From positions 1 through 64,000 of the forward strand of contig FMTG01000006.1 of NCBI GenBank assembly GCA_900099715.1: DNA of 64,000 nt, given 5' to 3'. Of the stretch, positions 54,172-62,547 are shown piece by piece. Under the pieces are notes generated by a model. The model made no database searches and was not told the origin of the DNA. It worked only from the letters and a program-made list of their open reading frames with translations. The position numbers and the translations under genes were made by a program. The stretch comes from Ruminococcaceae bacterium YRB3002. GTDB taxonomy: Bacteria; Bacillota; Clostridia; Saccharofermentanales; Saccharofermentanaceae. Within the stretch, counting starts at the first letter, position 1. Every line of letters starts with the position of its first letter.

Positions 54172-54763
54172 CTCTGTCCTCCTTTCTGCGTTTGAGCACA
54201 AGAATCAGGATGAGAACAAAGCCGATCGTAAATGCTGCAACGGCATAAGGGATAAAGGCGCTTGACGCTTCACCTGTCGCCACGATTATCTCATTGGGCG
54301 ACCTTGTTGCTTTGTTTACGAATCTTACTTCGGTAGGCTTGATCAGCCCGCCCTTGGACAGGATCACCTGGCATTCCAGGACTCCGTCATCATCCGTTGT
54401 GACAAACAACGTAACAGTATATTGTGTGTCGTCATAGATTATGTGTGAATCATCGCCGGTCTTCTCATATACCTTATACAGATATGTGCCCGGCTCATCG
54501 ATCTCTATCGTGAATACTCCAACGCCATTGCCGATGATGGTGATCGTATCTTCATCAGGCATCGGATTCGAACTCTCGAGCGGCTCTATGACGACATCAT
54601 ACTTACCGCCTCCGGCGACATTCGCTTTCTCACAGGCGAACGGGATCATCATGTTGATCGGTGTGTAGTGGAATTCCGCATTGCTCGGGAAAACAAACGA
54701 AAGGAGGACAGCACATACTGCCAGCATCAATGCAGGTATCTTACGCATCATGTTATGTCGCAT
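54152..54763 (-). CDS. Minor pilin (FctB-like, Spy0128-type domain)
   Basis: The 203-residue product has a signal peptide (MRHNMMRKIPALMLAVCAVLLSFVFPSNA), an isopeptide-type pilin domain (PINMMIPFACEKANVAGGGKYDVVIEPLE, EPGTYLYKVYEKTGDDSHIIYDDTQYTVTLFVT) and a C-terminal signal with IIVATGEASS, a hydrophobic helix and KRRKED. The order resembles FctB/basal pilin of streptococcal FCT loci. Its sorting motif ATGE differs from the IPTG of its neighbours. It overlaps the adhesin start by 20 bases. It may anchor the pilus base to the wall. Confidence 0.85.
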   Translation of the reverse strand: MRHNMMRKIPALMLAVCAVLLSFVFPSNAEFHYTPINMMIPFACEKANVAGGGKYDVVIEPLESSNPMPDEDTITIIGNGVGVFTIEIDEPGTYLYKVYEKTGDDSHIIYDDTQYTVTLFVTTDDDGVLECQVILSKGGLIKPTEVRFVNKATRSPNEIIVATGEASSAFIPYAVAAFTIGFVLILILVLKRRKEDRDGEETV

Positions 54764-54780
54764 GGCTGCCCTCCTTCCGG

Positions 54781-55473
54781 TCAATTTTCCAAAATATAAG
54801 CAAATACGACGGTCCTCTCAGTAGAGGCTCCGCCAGCGCAGGTTGACAGGCAGACTATTCTGTTATCCCTGTCAAACCCCATTTCGCGAAGGAGCGTTAT
54901 AAGTTCCTCCGCTTTATCCGTATCGAAAACAGTCTCGTCCTTGGCATCCGCACTCATCGCGCAGAAGATCTCAAGGTCATAAGATCTGCCCGCTTCCCTT
55001 CCCACGATAAGTGTTCCGTGGGTATGTGAATTGAGATAATCCTGATCAAGGAACTCGTCCAGAGCTCCGAACATACTTCCGTACTCCATATGATGACCAT
55101 AGACGATCGAGTAGGCATCGCTGAAATCGCTGCTGTTGCGGCTGTCCAGGAAGATGCTGCCCGACAGTGAAAACTCGCCATAGGCATCGAGATTGAGATA
55201 CTGGGAATTGTTGACTCCCTGCATGACAGGGTAATCGATATTCGTGTTGTCGATCGTGAGCCATGCCACCATATCGGAAGATATAGGTGACTCATCGAGC
55301 GTAGCCGCGTTGACAACATCCGGCTTGAACCTCAGGTATGAATCGTCATTCGCGTGATCGAAAACATACCACGTATCATAAGCCGCATATATCACCACGA
55401 GGAACGCCAGAACGAACACGCCCAACATGACTTTCTCGTAGAAGCTGTTCATGAACTTCCAGAACTTCGTCAT
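54781..55473 (-). CDS. Class B sortase
   Basis: The 230-residue transpeptidase has an N-terminal membrane helix (about 15-33), the catalytic His127 in YGHHM, Cys212 in LSTCAGG and Arg220. The form SIVYGHHMEYGSMFGAL is typical of class B, as in the pilus-forming sortase of streptococcal FCT regions. It polymerises the pilins in the locus through their IPTG/ATGE motifs. The gene lies between the two pilin genes, which is the FCT order. Confidence 0.93.
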   Translation of the reverse strand: MTKFWKFMNSFYEKVMLGVFVLAFLVVIYAAYDTWYVFDHANDDSYLRFKPDVVNAATLDESPISSDMVAWLTIDNTNIDYPVMQGVNNSQYLNLDAYGEFSLSGSIFLDSRNSSDFSDAYSIVYGHHMEYGSMFGALDEFLDQDYLNSHTHGTLIVGREAGRSYDLEIFCAMSADAKDETVFDTDKAEELITLLREMGFDRDNRIVCLSTCAGGASTERTVVFAYILEN

Positions 55474-55488
55474 AATCAGGTCTCTCTG

Positions 55489-56820
55489 TTATTCCTCAGA
55501 ATCATCGTCAGCGTCTGTACCGGCGACCTCAAGAGCCTTCCTCTTTGCATTCCTTACTGCGAAGAAGACGACACCTGCAATAACGACAACACCGATGATG
55601 ATAACCGGTGTCATTGACATGAGAACGCCTGTGGGGATAACGCCTTCCTTGTTATTTGTGAATGCGACTGTTGTATCTGCGTTAAGGCCCGTATCGGATA
55701 CCACACCTGTCGATTCCGCACTGTTCGTAACGTCAGTCGTATCTCCGGTAACCTCGGCCCTGACAGAATAGCCTTCCTTCTTGGCCGTATCGATATTCTC
55801 GGTAACGGTATATGCTACGCCCTTATCTATTCCCTTGATGGTGAAGCTCTGTCCGCTCTGGAGCCATAAGGTCGCAGTGATCGTATCTCCGCTCGTCGTG
55901 GTTACGGATTTGGGATTAGTTCCGGCTGCACTGTTGCCGTTAGCCGTAAAAGTCTCATCAGCATTATTCAGGTCGATAGTGTAGACATTGCCTGCAGTAA
56001 CTCCCGAAAGGACTACCGTAAACTCAAAGTACTCATCCCTGGAACCCTGATTACCGGTAACCTTCTTGGATACGGTAAGATCATAGGAAAGGTATGAATT
56101 GATGAATGCATTGTCCTTTGTATCGAGAGCATCTGCCGTACCGCTGTTGTCCGGAGCTTCAGTCTGCTCTCCGTTATACATTACACAGCCTGTGATCTCG
56201 AGTTTCTTTTCGGTGGTTGTCGAAGCATCAAATACATAGACGTCAAGAGTCTTGACTGTATTATCATATGTGATCGAAGCCTTACCGGGATTGACCTCAG
56301 TCAGGATATAACGGTAGACACCGGGCTCATTATATGTAAGGTCTGAAAGGTCGATACCGACTTCCTTATAAGCATATTTGGAATCCTCATCAGTAGTAGT
56401 CGTGATGGTAACGAGCTTCGTAGTCGCATCCTCTGTCTTTGTCACGGTTCCGGACGTTGTTGAATCAGTGGGAGCAAAGGTTGCTGTTCCGACTGCGTCA
56501 GCGATGATCTCATCGACGGTCCTGGTGTCTGTAGAATCAGCCTTCCCTACTCTCGCTGCATCATTTCCGGCATAAACAGGAAGCTTTCCTGATGATGCCG
56601 TTGTCTGTGCTACTGCATCTCCTGCAGTAAGTTCAAATTCAAATGTCACTCCGGGAACGGATGCTCCGGCATCCATCTCAAGATACTTGTAGAACGTGAT
56701 ATCGTCAGTTCCCGGTTCCGGCTCATAATCCGAGCCTGCTGCCGTGGCCGGTAAGGCCACACCTGCCGCGATTGCGGCTGTTACCAGCAGGGCTGATAAC
56801 GATTTCCTAAAGTTTTTCAT
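55489..56820 (-). CDS. Major (backbone) pilin, FctA/Spy0128-type domains
   Basis: The 443-residue protein begins with a signal peptide ending ATAAGS, then at least two isopeptide-type pilin domains: the first with DITFYKYLEMDAGASVPGVTFEFELT and PGVYRYILTEVNPGKASITYDNTVKTLDVYVF; the second from SYDLTVSKKVTGNQGSRDEYFEFTVVLS. It ends in GVIPTGV (about residues 394-398), a membrane helix and a Lys/Arg-rich then acidic tail. Strong AAGGAGG site. It is the probable shaft of the pilus, built by the class B sortase encoded next. Confidence 0.88.
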   Translation of the reverse strand: MKNFRKSLSALLVTAAIAAGVALPATAAGSDYEPEPGTDDITFYKYLEMDAGASVPGVTFEFELTAGDAVAQTTASSGKLPVYAGNDAARVGKADSTDTRTVDEIIADAVGTATFAPTDSTTSGTVTKTEDATTKLVTITTTTDEDSKYAYKEVGIDLSDLTYNEPGVYRYILTEVNPGKASITYDNTVKTLDVYVFDASTTTEKKLEITGCVMYNGEQTEAPDNSGTADALDTKDNAFINSYLSYDLTVSKKVTGNQGSRDEYFEFTVVLSGVTAGNVYTIDLNNADETFTANGNSAAGTNPKSVTTTSGDTITATLWLQSGQSFTIKGIDKGVAYTVTENIDTAKKEGYSVRAEVTGDTTDVTNSAESTGVVSDTGLNADTTVAFTNNKEGVIPTGVLMSMTPVIIIGVVVIAGVVFFAVRNAKRKALEVAGTDADDDSEE

Positions 56821-56865
56821 GCTTTTTCCTCCTTATATTTTGAAAAATTTTGGAAAACTAAGTTG

Positions 56866-57438
56866 TTATATCCCGCGTCGGCGAAGAAGTAATACTACTT
56901 TGCCTTCGCAGTCTGACAGCGGTATGCCTCCCAGGCTCCTGCTGTCGTTGATGTCGGCTCTGAAGTCGTTCAGTACAAAGACCGAATCTGCCGGTACCGT
57001 AAAGGGGAATGTGATCTTCGCTCCCTCGGACGTGGTCGGATATACCACATCCTCGGTTATCCCGTATCCGTTCACTGTCAGGTAGGACTCCGTAATGTCA
57101 ACAACATCGCCGGCCTTCGCTACGATCCTTCCGAACCGTATCTCTCCGTCAGCCTTATAAGCTATCTCCTCCCCCTCGTTCACGCCGCCGAGCTTGTAAG
57201 TGATCACAAGGTCGCCGTCCTTGATCATGGGATAGGAGCTGTTGCCGTGGTTTACGTGTACACCGACTATGAATATCAGAAGTACTGCCACCACTGCTAC
57301 CGTCACTGCCACCTTGATGGCAAATTCGATCGCATAGTCGACTGAAGTCTTCTTGCGCTTCTTGGCCTTTGCCTTGGGTTTTGCATCAGGCTTGGGGTCG
57401 GATGCGGGCTTTGGCGCTGTGTCGACGGCTTCGCTCAT
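56866..57438 (-). CDS. Signal-peptidase-like pilus assembly protein (SipA-type)
   Basis: The 190-residue protein has a Lys/Pro-rich N-terminus, one membrane helix (about 40-60) and an S26-type domain: NSSYPMIKDGDLVI (Ser67/68 region), IRFGRIVAKAGDVVDI and VLNDFRADINDSRSLGGIPL. Where active signal peptidases have Lys (VKRxxG), this has Gly103 (FGRIVA). In the streptococcal SipA the same Lys is replaced by Gly and the protein works as a pilus assembly factor. So I read it as non-catalytic. It is the first gene of the pilus operon. Its SD-like AAGGAG is unusually far (about 26 bases) from the ATG, with a palindrome between. Confidence 0.85.
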   Translation of the reverse strand: MSEAVDTAPKPASDPKPDAKPKAKAKKRKKTSVDYAIEFAIKVAVTVAVVAVLLIFIVGVHVNHGNSSYPMIKDGDLVITYKLGGVNEGEEIAYKADGEIRFGRIVAKAGDVVDITESYLTVNGYGITEDVVYPTTSEGAKITFPFTVPADSVFVLNDFRADINDSRSLGGIPLSDCEGKVVLLLRRRGI

Positions 57439-57446
57439 AACCAGGA

Positions 57447-57525
57447 CTGACTAGTCAGCTATCTCCTTTCGTTTTTATTTATGCAATACTGATGGGCATA
57501 ATTCGCCCATTCTCCGTTATTATAA
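57447..57525 (-). promoter_or_regulatory. Promoter region of the pilus operon with two palindromes
   Basis: In the minus sense a -10-like TATAAT lies near 57520-57525, followed at once by ATGGGC-GAATTAT-GCCCAT (57492-57510), possible operator. Further down AAGGAG (57463-57468) is followed by the perfect 12-mer CTGACTAGTCAG (57447-57458) before the ATG at 57438. No good -35 is seen. Confidence 0.5.
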
Positions 57526-57635
57526 TACCTGATGAAGAAAAATAAAGTGGCAGTATGTCACATTTCCTACATATTTGTAAATTTTATTTGTTTGCGGTCG
57601 TTACAGGGCTCTCTGAGAGCCTTTTCGCGCGGACA

Positions 57636-57666
57636 TAAAAAAGAGACCGTCCCGAACGGAACGGCC
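57636..57666 (-). terminator. Intrinsic terminator of pgi
   Basis: In the minus sense GGCCGTTCC-GTTC-GGGACGGTC pairs with one mismatch and is followed by TCTTTTTT. It lies about 28 bases past the pgi stop. A further GGCTCTCAGAGAGCC hairpin follows at 57607-57621. Confidence 0.85.
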
Positions 57667-57693
57667 TCCTGATGTTCTGATAAACAGGCCTGA

Positions 57694-59040
57694 TTACTTG
57701 AGTCTTGCCTCGAGAGCAGCCTTCTGATCCTCGTAACCGGGCTTGCCAAGGAGAGCGAACATATTCTTCTTGTACGCCTCTACACCGGGCTGGTTGAAAG
57801 GATTGACAGCGAGGATATAGCCGGAGATGCCGCATGCCTTCTCGAAGAAGTAGATGAGCTCACCGAGATTGTAAGCATTCTGCTCACCCATGTGGATCAG
57901 CATGTTAGGCACCTTGCCGTCAACGTGTGCGAGGATAGTGCCCTGCATTGCCTTCTTATTGACCTCGTTCATATCCATACCGGAGAGGAAGTTCAGGCCG
58001 TCAAGATTCTTGGGATCCTTCGGGATCTCGAAGGATCCGCGGGGATTGTCGATCTCGACAACTGTCTCGAACATGATCCTGGCGCCGTCCTGAATGAACT
58101 GGCCCATGGAGTGCAGGTCTGTTGTGTTGTCAACGCCTGCAGGGAAGATTCCCCTTCCGTCCTTGCCCTCGGACTCGCCGTAGAGCTGCTTCCACCACTC
58201 TGTCATGAAGTGGAATGAAGGCTCGTAGTTGACCATGACCTCAGTGGAATAACCGGAACGGAGCAGGCAGTTACGTACTGCAGCGTACTGGTAGCAGGGA
58301 TTCTCGGCAAGAGGCATCTTCTTGTAAGCCTTTGCTGCATCCTTTGCACCCTTCATGAGCTCCTTGATATCGATGCCTGCAACAGCGATAGGCAGAAGTC
58401 CAACAGCTGTCAGAACGGAGAATCTTCCTCCGACATCATCAGGCACTACGAAAGTCTCATAGCCTTCCTTGTCAGCAAGACCCTTCAGGGCTCCCTTTGC
58501 CTTGTCTGTTGTGGCATAGATACGGTTCTTGGCCTCGTCCTTGCCGTACTTCTTCTCCATGTAAGCCTTCATTACCCTGAAAGCGATGGCAGGCTCTGTT
58601 GTCGTACCGGACTTGGAGATAACGTTTACGGATACGTTCTTGCCCTCGAGGACGTCCATCATCTCAGCGAAATATGTAGCGGAGATGGAATTGCCGCAGA
58701 ATATGATCTGAGGGCCCTTACGGTCCTTCTTGGACAGTACATTCGCGAAAGAATGGCTCAGAAGCTCGATAACAGCCCTTGCGCCGAGATATGAACCGCC
58801 GATGCCGATAACGACCAGAACGTCAGAATCCCTTCTGATCTTCTGTGCAGCCTTGCGGATCCTGGAAAACTCTTCCTTGTCGTATGCGTTAGGAAGATCA
58901 AGCCAGCCGAGGAAATCGTTGCCGGGGCCGTTCTTCTTGTGAAGCATGTCGTGAGCGAGCTTCACCTGGGGTTCCATTCTGTCAACAGCCTCCTGGCCGC
59001 CGATGAAAGGAAGTACGTTGGAATAATCAAGTGTGATCAT
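57694..59040 (-). CDS. pgi: Glucose-6-phosphate isomerase
   Basis: The 448-residue isomerase interconverts glucose-6-phosphate and fructose-6-phosphate in glycolysis. It starts [15 protein letters not shown] with AAGGAGA about 8 bases ahead. Clear motifs are [27 protein letters not shown] (phosphate binding), [22 protein letters not shown] and the C-terminal [25 protein letters not shown] with the conserved Glu/Lys-type residues. Length is normal for the short bacterial form. It stands alone with its own terminator, divergent from the DUF4364 gene. Confidence 0.96.
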   Translation of the reverse strand: MITLDYSNVLPFIGGQEAVDRMEPQVKLAHDMLHKKNGPGNDFLGWLDLPNAYDKEEFSRIRKAAQKIRRDSDVLVVIGIGGSYLGARAVIELLSHSFANVLSKKDRKGPQIIFCGNSISATYFAEMMDVLEGKNVSVNVISKSGTTTEPAIAFRVMKAYMEKKYGKDEAKNRIYATTDKAKGALKGLADKEGYETFVVPDDVGGRFSVLTAVGLLPIAVAGIDIKELMKGAKDAAKAYKKMPLAENPCYQYAAVRNCLLRSGYSTEVMVNYEPSFHFMTEWWKQLYGESEGKDGRGIFPAGVDNTTDLHSMGQFIQDGARIMFETVVEIDNPRGSFEIPKDPKNLDGLNFLSGMDMNEVNKKAMQGTILAHVDGKVPNMLIHMGEQNAYNLGELIYFFEKACGISGYILAVNPFNQPGVEAYKKNMFALLGKPGYEDQKAALEARLK

Positions 59041-59130
59041 GTTCAAAGTCTCCTTAATTTTATGAATTGCTTTGTTAATCGCAAAGAGTATATCACCCTG
59101 CGGCAAAATGTTAAATGGGGAAAACCGAAA

Positions 59131-59148
59131 ATATGCTATACTCTACCC
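59131..59148 (+). promoter_or_regulatory. Extended -10 promoter, leaderless layout
   Basis: ATATGCTATACT gives an extended -10 (TG-C-TATACT; hexamer at 59137-59142), with the ATG of the DUF4364 gene 6 bases later and no ribosome site. Transcription would begin at the ATG itself. Confidence 0.55.
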
Positions 59149-59724
59149 ATGTCAAAGAACTCAAACAACTCAAACAACCCCAACAGCTCCCTCGACACGG
59201 TCGCCGAGGCCAAGATACACATCCTGTATCTGGTGGACCGCGTGCCCGGTGTGACTTATCATCAGCTCATGGACGCGTGCATGAGTTCGCTGTATGTTGA
59301 GTTTTTCGCGTTTGCGGATGCATATGAAGAGCTTATTGCCGGCAATCTGATGGACCGCACGGGTGCAGAGGCCGGTGCCGGAGACACCCTGGGAACGACC
59401 GAAGTGCTGGCTCTCACAGCCGGCGGCAAGGCAGTTCTCAAGGACCTTGAAGGCGCCCTGAACGACAGTCTCCGCGGGGCTCTGGACCAGATTGTGACTG
59501 AACTTGCAGCTGTTCATGATGAGGTGTCGCGAATTACCGCGTCCAAAGCTTTAAAGGACGGCAGATACGAGGTCACCCTCACCTACCGCGGAGACAACGG
59601 CACATTCTCTGTCAGTGTAACCGCAGATTCTGAAGAAAAAGCGGACGCAGCCATCAATAACTGGCGCGCCCGCTGCAGATCACTTTCCGAAGATCTTCTT
59701 ACTCAGTTATTCACGAATTCGTGA
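59149..59724 (+). CDS. DUF4364 family protein
   Basis: The 191-residue protein starts MSKNSNNSNNPNSSLDTVAE (a poly-Asn/Ser tail) and continues with AKIHILYLVDRVPGVTYHQLMDACMSSLYVEFFAFADAYEELIAGNLMDRT, the winged-helix-like first part of DUF4364; the second part has GRYEVTLTYRGDNGTFSVSVTADSEEKADAAINNW. Function is unknown; DNA binding is possible. The frame extends to 58939 but has no site there. No ribosome site before the ATG, but an extended -10 is 6 bases upstream, so it may be leaderless. Its end overlaps gpsA by 22 bases tail to tail. Confidence 0.85.
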   Translation: MSKNSNNSNNPNSSLDTVAEAKIHILYLVDRVPGVTYHQLMDACMSSLYVEFFAFADAYEELIAGNLMDRTGAEAGAGDTLGTTEVLALTAGGKAVLKDLEGALNDSLRGALDQIVTELAAVHDEVSRITASKALKDGRYEVTLTYRGDNGTFSVSVTADSEEKADAAINNWRARCRSLSEDLLTQLFTNS

Positions 59725-60722
59725 GCCTTATCCCTTCCCATCAGGTATGTCGCCATGGCAGCGGGAGTCTCGCCGCCGTTAACCACCTTGTCAACAGCTG
59801 AGATTATCGGCAGGTCAACATTGTAGCGTTCAGCCAGCTCCATCGCCGCCGGCAGACAGTTGATGCCCTCGACGACCATTCCTACCTTCTCAATAGCCTT
59901 TTTAACTGGTATCCCCTTGCCGATCATGATACCGCACCTGTTGTTGCGGCTGTGCTCGGAAGTAGCTGTAACTATAAGGTCTCCGATGCCCGCAAGGCCG
60001 TTGAAAGTCTGCTGGTCGCATCCGATCGCCACGCCCAGTGCAGATATCTCCGCCATTCCCCTCGTAATAAGCGCCGCAGTCGTGTTATCGCCGTAGCCCA
60101 TTCCGCGTGAAGCGCCCACTGCCAGCGCGATTATATTCTTGAGCGCGCCGCACATCTCGACGCCCTTGATATCGCTGTTCGTATATACCCTGAGGCACCC
60201 CGCCATAAAGACGTCCTGCACGGTCTTAGCCGCTTCCATGTCAGTCGAAGCAGACACGATGCTCGTGGGAATGTCCACGGCAACCTCCTCAGCGTGCGAA
60301 GGCCCTGACAGCGCCACGAGCCTCAGTTTCTTGCCGGGGCACACCTTGCCGACCTCGTCTTCGATCACCTCCGTCAGAAACATCATCGTTCCCTCTTCGA
60401 TGCCCTTGGCGCAGTCAGCCACCACCTGCCCGTCCTCCAGAAACGGCGCGGCCTTATTCGCCGTCGATCTCACATACACCGAAGGCACCGCGAAAAGCAC
60501 AACGTCCTGCCCGACCACAGCCTCGCTTATGTCTTTGGTGAACTTTATCTCATCCGGTATCGGAACACCGGGAAGGTTCGGATGACGCTTAGTTGCGACG
60601 AAATAATCGATCTCCTGCGGCAGCGCCGACCAGCAGGTCACATCGTGCTTACCCGAGTCGGAAAGCACGCGGGCCAGCGCCATTCCCCAGGTACCTGTAC
60701 CAAGAACTCCTACTTTTGACAT
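59703..60722 (-). CDS. gpsA: NAD(P)-dependent glycerol-3-phosphate dehydrogenase
   Basis: The 339-residue enzyme makes sn-glycerol-3-phosphate for phospholipids. Motifs: MSKVGVLGTGTWGMALARVL (Rossmann), NLPGVPIPDEIKFTKDI, CAKGIEEGT, the active site ALSGPSHAEEV, ALKNIIALAVGASRGMGYGDNTTAALITRGMAEI, and GIGDLIVTATSEHSRNN. GAGGTGACAACA precedes the ATG at 60722. A frame that extends to 61214 runs through the palindrome array and is not part of the gene. It begins at the edge of that array's upstream side. Confidence 0.96.
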   Translation of the reverse strand: MSKVGVLGTGTWGMALARVLSDSGKHDVTCWSALPQEIDYFVATKRHPNLPGVPIPDEIKFTKDISEAVVGQDVVLFAVPSVYVRSTANKAAPFLEDGQVVADCAKGIEEGTMMFLTEVIEDEVGKVCPGKKLRLVALSGPSHAEEVAVDIPTSIVSASTDMEAAKTVQDVFMAGCLRVYTNSDIKGVEMCGALKNIIALAVGASRGMGYGDNTTAALITRGMAEISALGVAIGCDQQTFNGLAGIGDLIVTATSEHSRNNRCGIMIGKGIPVKKAIEKVGMVVEGINCLPAAMELAERYNVDLPIISAVDKVVNGGETPAAMATYLMGRDKAHEFVNN

Positions 60723-60817
60723 TGTTGTCACCTCACATGAACTAACTAAATATCGAATATACATCATTAACGGGAAAAAGTGAAATTTGTTGTTGCTCAG
60801 GGGTTGTTTGGTTGCCG

Positions 60818-61369
60818 TTTTCCGATGACTATTCCGAGCTGCATCGGAAAACCTGTCGGAAAAACTGCGTAAAACGGCGTTCCTGAGCTGTTTTTCCGAT
60901 GACTCTTCCGAACTGTATCGGAAAACCTGTCGGAAAAACTGCGTAAAACGGCGTTCCTGAGCTGTTTTTCCGATGACTCTTCCGAACTGTATCGGAAAAC
61001 CTGTCGGAAAAACGACGTAAAACGGCGTTCCTGAGCCCTTTTTCCGATGACTCTTCCGAACTGTATCGGAAAACCTGTCGGAAAAACTGCGTAAAACGGC
61101 GTTCCTGAGCTGTTTTTCCGATGACTCTTCCGAGCTGTATCGGAAAACCTGTCGGAAAACTGCGTAAAACGGCGTTCCTGAGACTTTTTTCCCGATGACT
61201 CTTCCGAGCTGCATCGGAAAACCTGTCGGAAAAACGACGTAAAACGGCGTTCCTGAGCCCTTTTTCCGATGACTCTTCCGAGTTGCATCGGAAAACCTGT
61301 CGGAAAAACGACGTAAAATGGCGTTCCTGAGCCCTTTTTCCGATGACTCTTCCGAGCTGTATCGGAAAA
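60818..61369. repeat. Tandem array of eight palindromes, period 74
   Basis: Units start at 60818, 60892, 60966, 61040, 61114, 61188, 61262 and 61336, each about 34 nt. Each has the arms TTTTCCGAT and ATCGGAAAA around a 16-nt loop (GACTCTTCCGAGCTGC or close), and a 40-nt interval starting CCTGTCGGAAAA. Intervals come in two linked types: ACTGCG with GAGCTG, and ACGACG with GAGCCC. Unit 6 has one added C in the arm. No stop codon falls in several frames, so false ORFs run through it. Confidence 0.95.
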
Positions 61370-61493
61370 CCTGTCGGGAAAATGATCAAGATGAAGCAGC
61401 AAATCGACAAAACCGAATTAGGAATCGACAAAACCGTATATTTTCGTATTATTTCGGAGCTTTTTTCTCTTGACATGGTGGTAACATCATCGT

Positions 61494-62255
61494 ATGCGTT
61501 ACACGAAAGAACATCTGGAATTAAGGTTATCATACCTGCTCTACAGAATGTCCCAGCTGCCGAAGGGTTCATTCGGGCAGCATCATGGTTATCGTGTTCT
61601 GTATCTGGACTCAACACCTGAAAACCCTAACATGAAGCGCAAAGAATACGGGGTTAACTCAAAAAAAGCTAAGGAATACAAAGACGGCGTCACCGAATAC
61701 CTGCAACTCAAAGACGAATACGACCGGCTCCTCAAGCAGTGGAACGCCACTTACAAGGAACCTCCACGCAGGATCTCGTTTCCGCTCAGGAAGAAGAGAC
61801 CCGATCCGATACCGTACGAGGCTTTCGAGAAGATGGTCCCTGACCAGAATCCATGCAAGGCGAAGATTACATTCAAGGTGGAGGGAATGAATGTCAAGTC
61901 CAAGAATGAGGCCGTTGCGGTTATCCTGGTCGGAGAGATGAGCTACAGGATGCTCAACGAGCCGAATCTCAACCTGAAGAGGTGGTTCGACAACCACCCG
62001 GACATTGTGTTTGAGGTGCCGGAGATACAGAAGATAATCGTTATCGAAGTCGACGGTTCGATGGACGATCCGGCGGAGGCAAACAAGGCCGAGACAAGGC
62101 GCAAAACATACGTGAATGCGGGCTTTAGAGAGATGAAAGACGTTATCTTTATCAGGCTTACGAACACATCGACCGGAGTTCCGCTGGACGTTGACTACAT
62201 AAGAGATATGATCATCGCAGCCATCAACCTGTGCATTCAGGACATCATCTTCTGA
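61494..62255 (+). CDS. Putative PD-(D/E)XK-fold nuclease, second palindrome-array-linked member
   Basis: The 253-residue protein has a charged N-terminal half (LPKGSFGQHHGYRVLYLD, then a coiled-coil-like DEYDRLLKQWN) and a C-terminal domain with KSKNE (Glu139), HPDIVF (Asp170) and IEVDGSMDDP (Glu185, Asp187). These match, in order and spacing, SKSE, HPDFTI and LENCGKMDDP of the protein at 8933; the two share MDDP and the overall layout but little else. The start has no clear ribosome site. An eight-unit palindrome array lies 124 bases upstream. Function unknown; see the findings. Confidence 0.68.
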   Translation: MRYTKEHLELRLSYLLYRMSQLPKGSFGQHHGYRVLYLDSTPENPNMKRKEYGVNSKKAKEYKDGVTEYLQLKDEYDRLLKQWNATYKEPPRRISFPLRKKRPDPIPYEAFEKMVPDQNPCKAKITFKVEGMNVKSKNEAVAVILVGEMSYRMLNEPNLNLKRWFDNHPDIVFEVPEIQKIIVIEVDGSMDDPAEANKAETRRKTYVNAGFREMKDVIFIRLTNTSTGVPLDVDYIRDMIIAAINLCIQDIIF

Positions 62256-62317
62256 GCCGGTCAATGAGCCCGTCAACCGTCCCGTCGATGAAGCAGTCAA
62301 AGACCGGTAAAAAGCAG

Positions 62318-62350
62318 CAAAAAACCGGCCGGGCATCCACCCGGCCGACC
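62318..62350 (-). terminator. Intrinsic terminator of rpsU
   Basis: In the minus sense CGGCCGGG-TGGATG-CCCGGCCG is a perfect stem followed by GTTTTTTG. It lies about 25 bases past the rpsU stop. Confidence 0.9.
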
Positions 62351-62373
62351 GTAAAATCTACATAAACTGTAAC

Positions 62374-62547
62374 TCAGTGCTTTCTCTTACGAGCGGCCTC
62401 TGACTTCTTCTTACGACGAACTGAAGGCTTCTCATAGTGTTCTCTCTTACGAACTTCTGCGAGAACACCTGATCTGGCACATGAACGCTTAAATCTGCGA
62501 AGTGCACTGTCAAGGCTCTCTCCATCCTTAACTTTGATCTCAGACAT
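62374..62547 (-). CDS. rpsU: 30S ribosomal protein S21
   Basis: The 57-residue basic protein reads [19 protein letters not shown] with [23 protein letters not shown] and then a Lys/Arg-rich end ([15 protein letters not shown]). This is the S21 family, a component of the small subunit near the platform. A GGGGGA site lies 7 bases before ATG. It is a single-gene unit with its own terminator, divergent from the ABC operon. Confidence 0.95.
   Translation of the reverse strand: MSEIKVKDGESLDSALRRFKRSCARSGVLAEVRKREHYEKPSVRRKKKSEAARKRKH

Noticed and set aside
58939-59148. 70-residue upstream extension of the DUF4364 gene
   Set aside because: It runs antisense over the start of pgi and has no ribosome site; the family core starts later.
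60818-61369. Tandem rho-independent terminators
   Set aside because: The stems lack T-runs in a consistent direction, and eight identical units are not expected for termination.
60723-61617. Minus-strand frames through the second array, including a long N-terminal extension of gpsA
   Set aside because: The repeat unit has few stop codons and a period of 74, so frames stay open by chance. The translated text is repetitive (SDRFSDT, GKRAQER), and GpsA has a normal start with a ribosome site at 60722.
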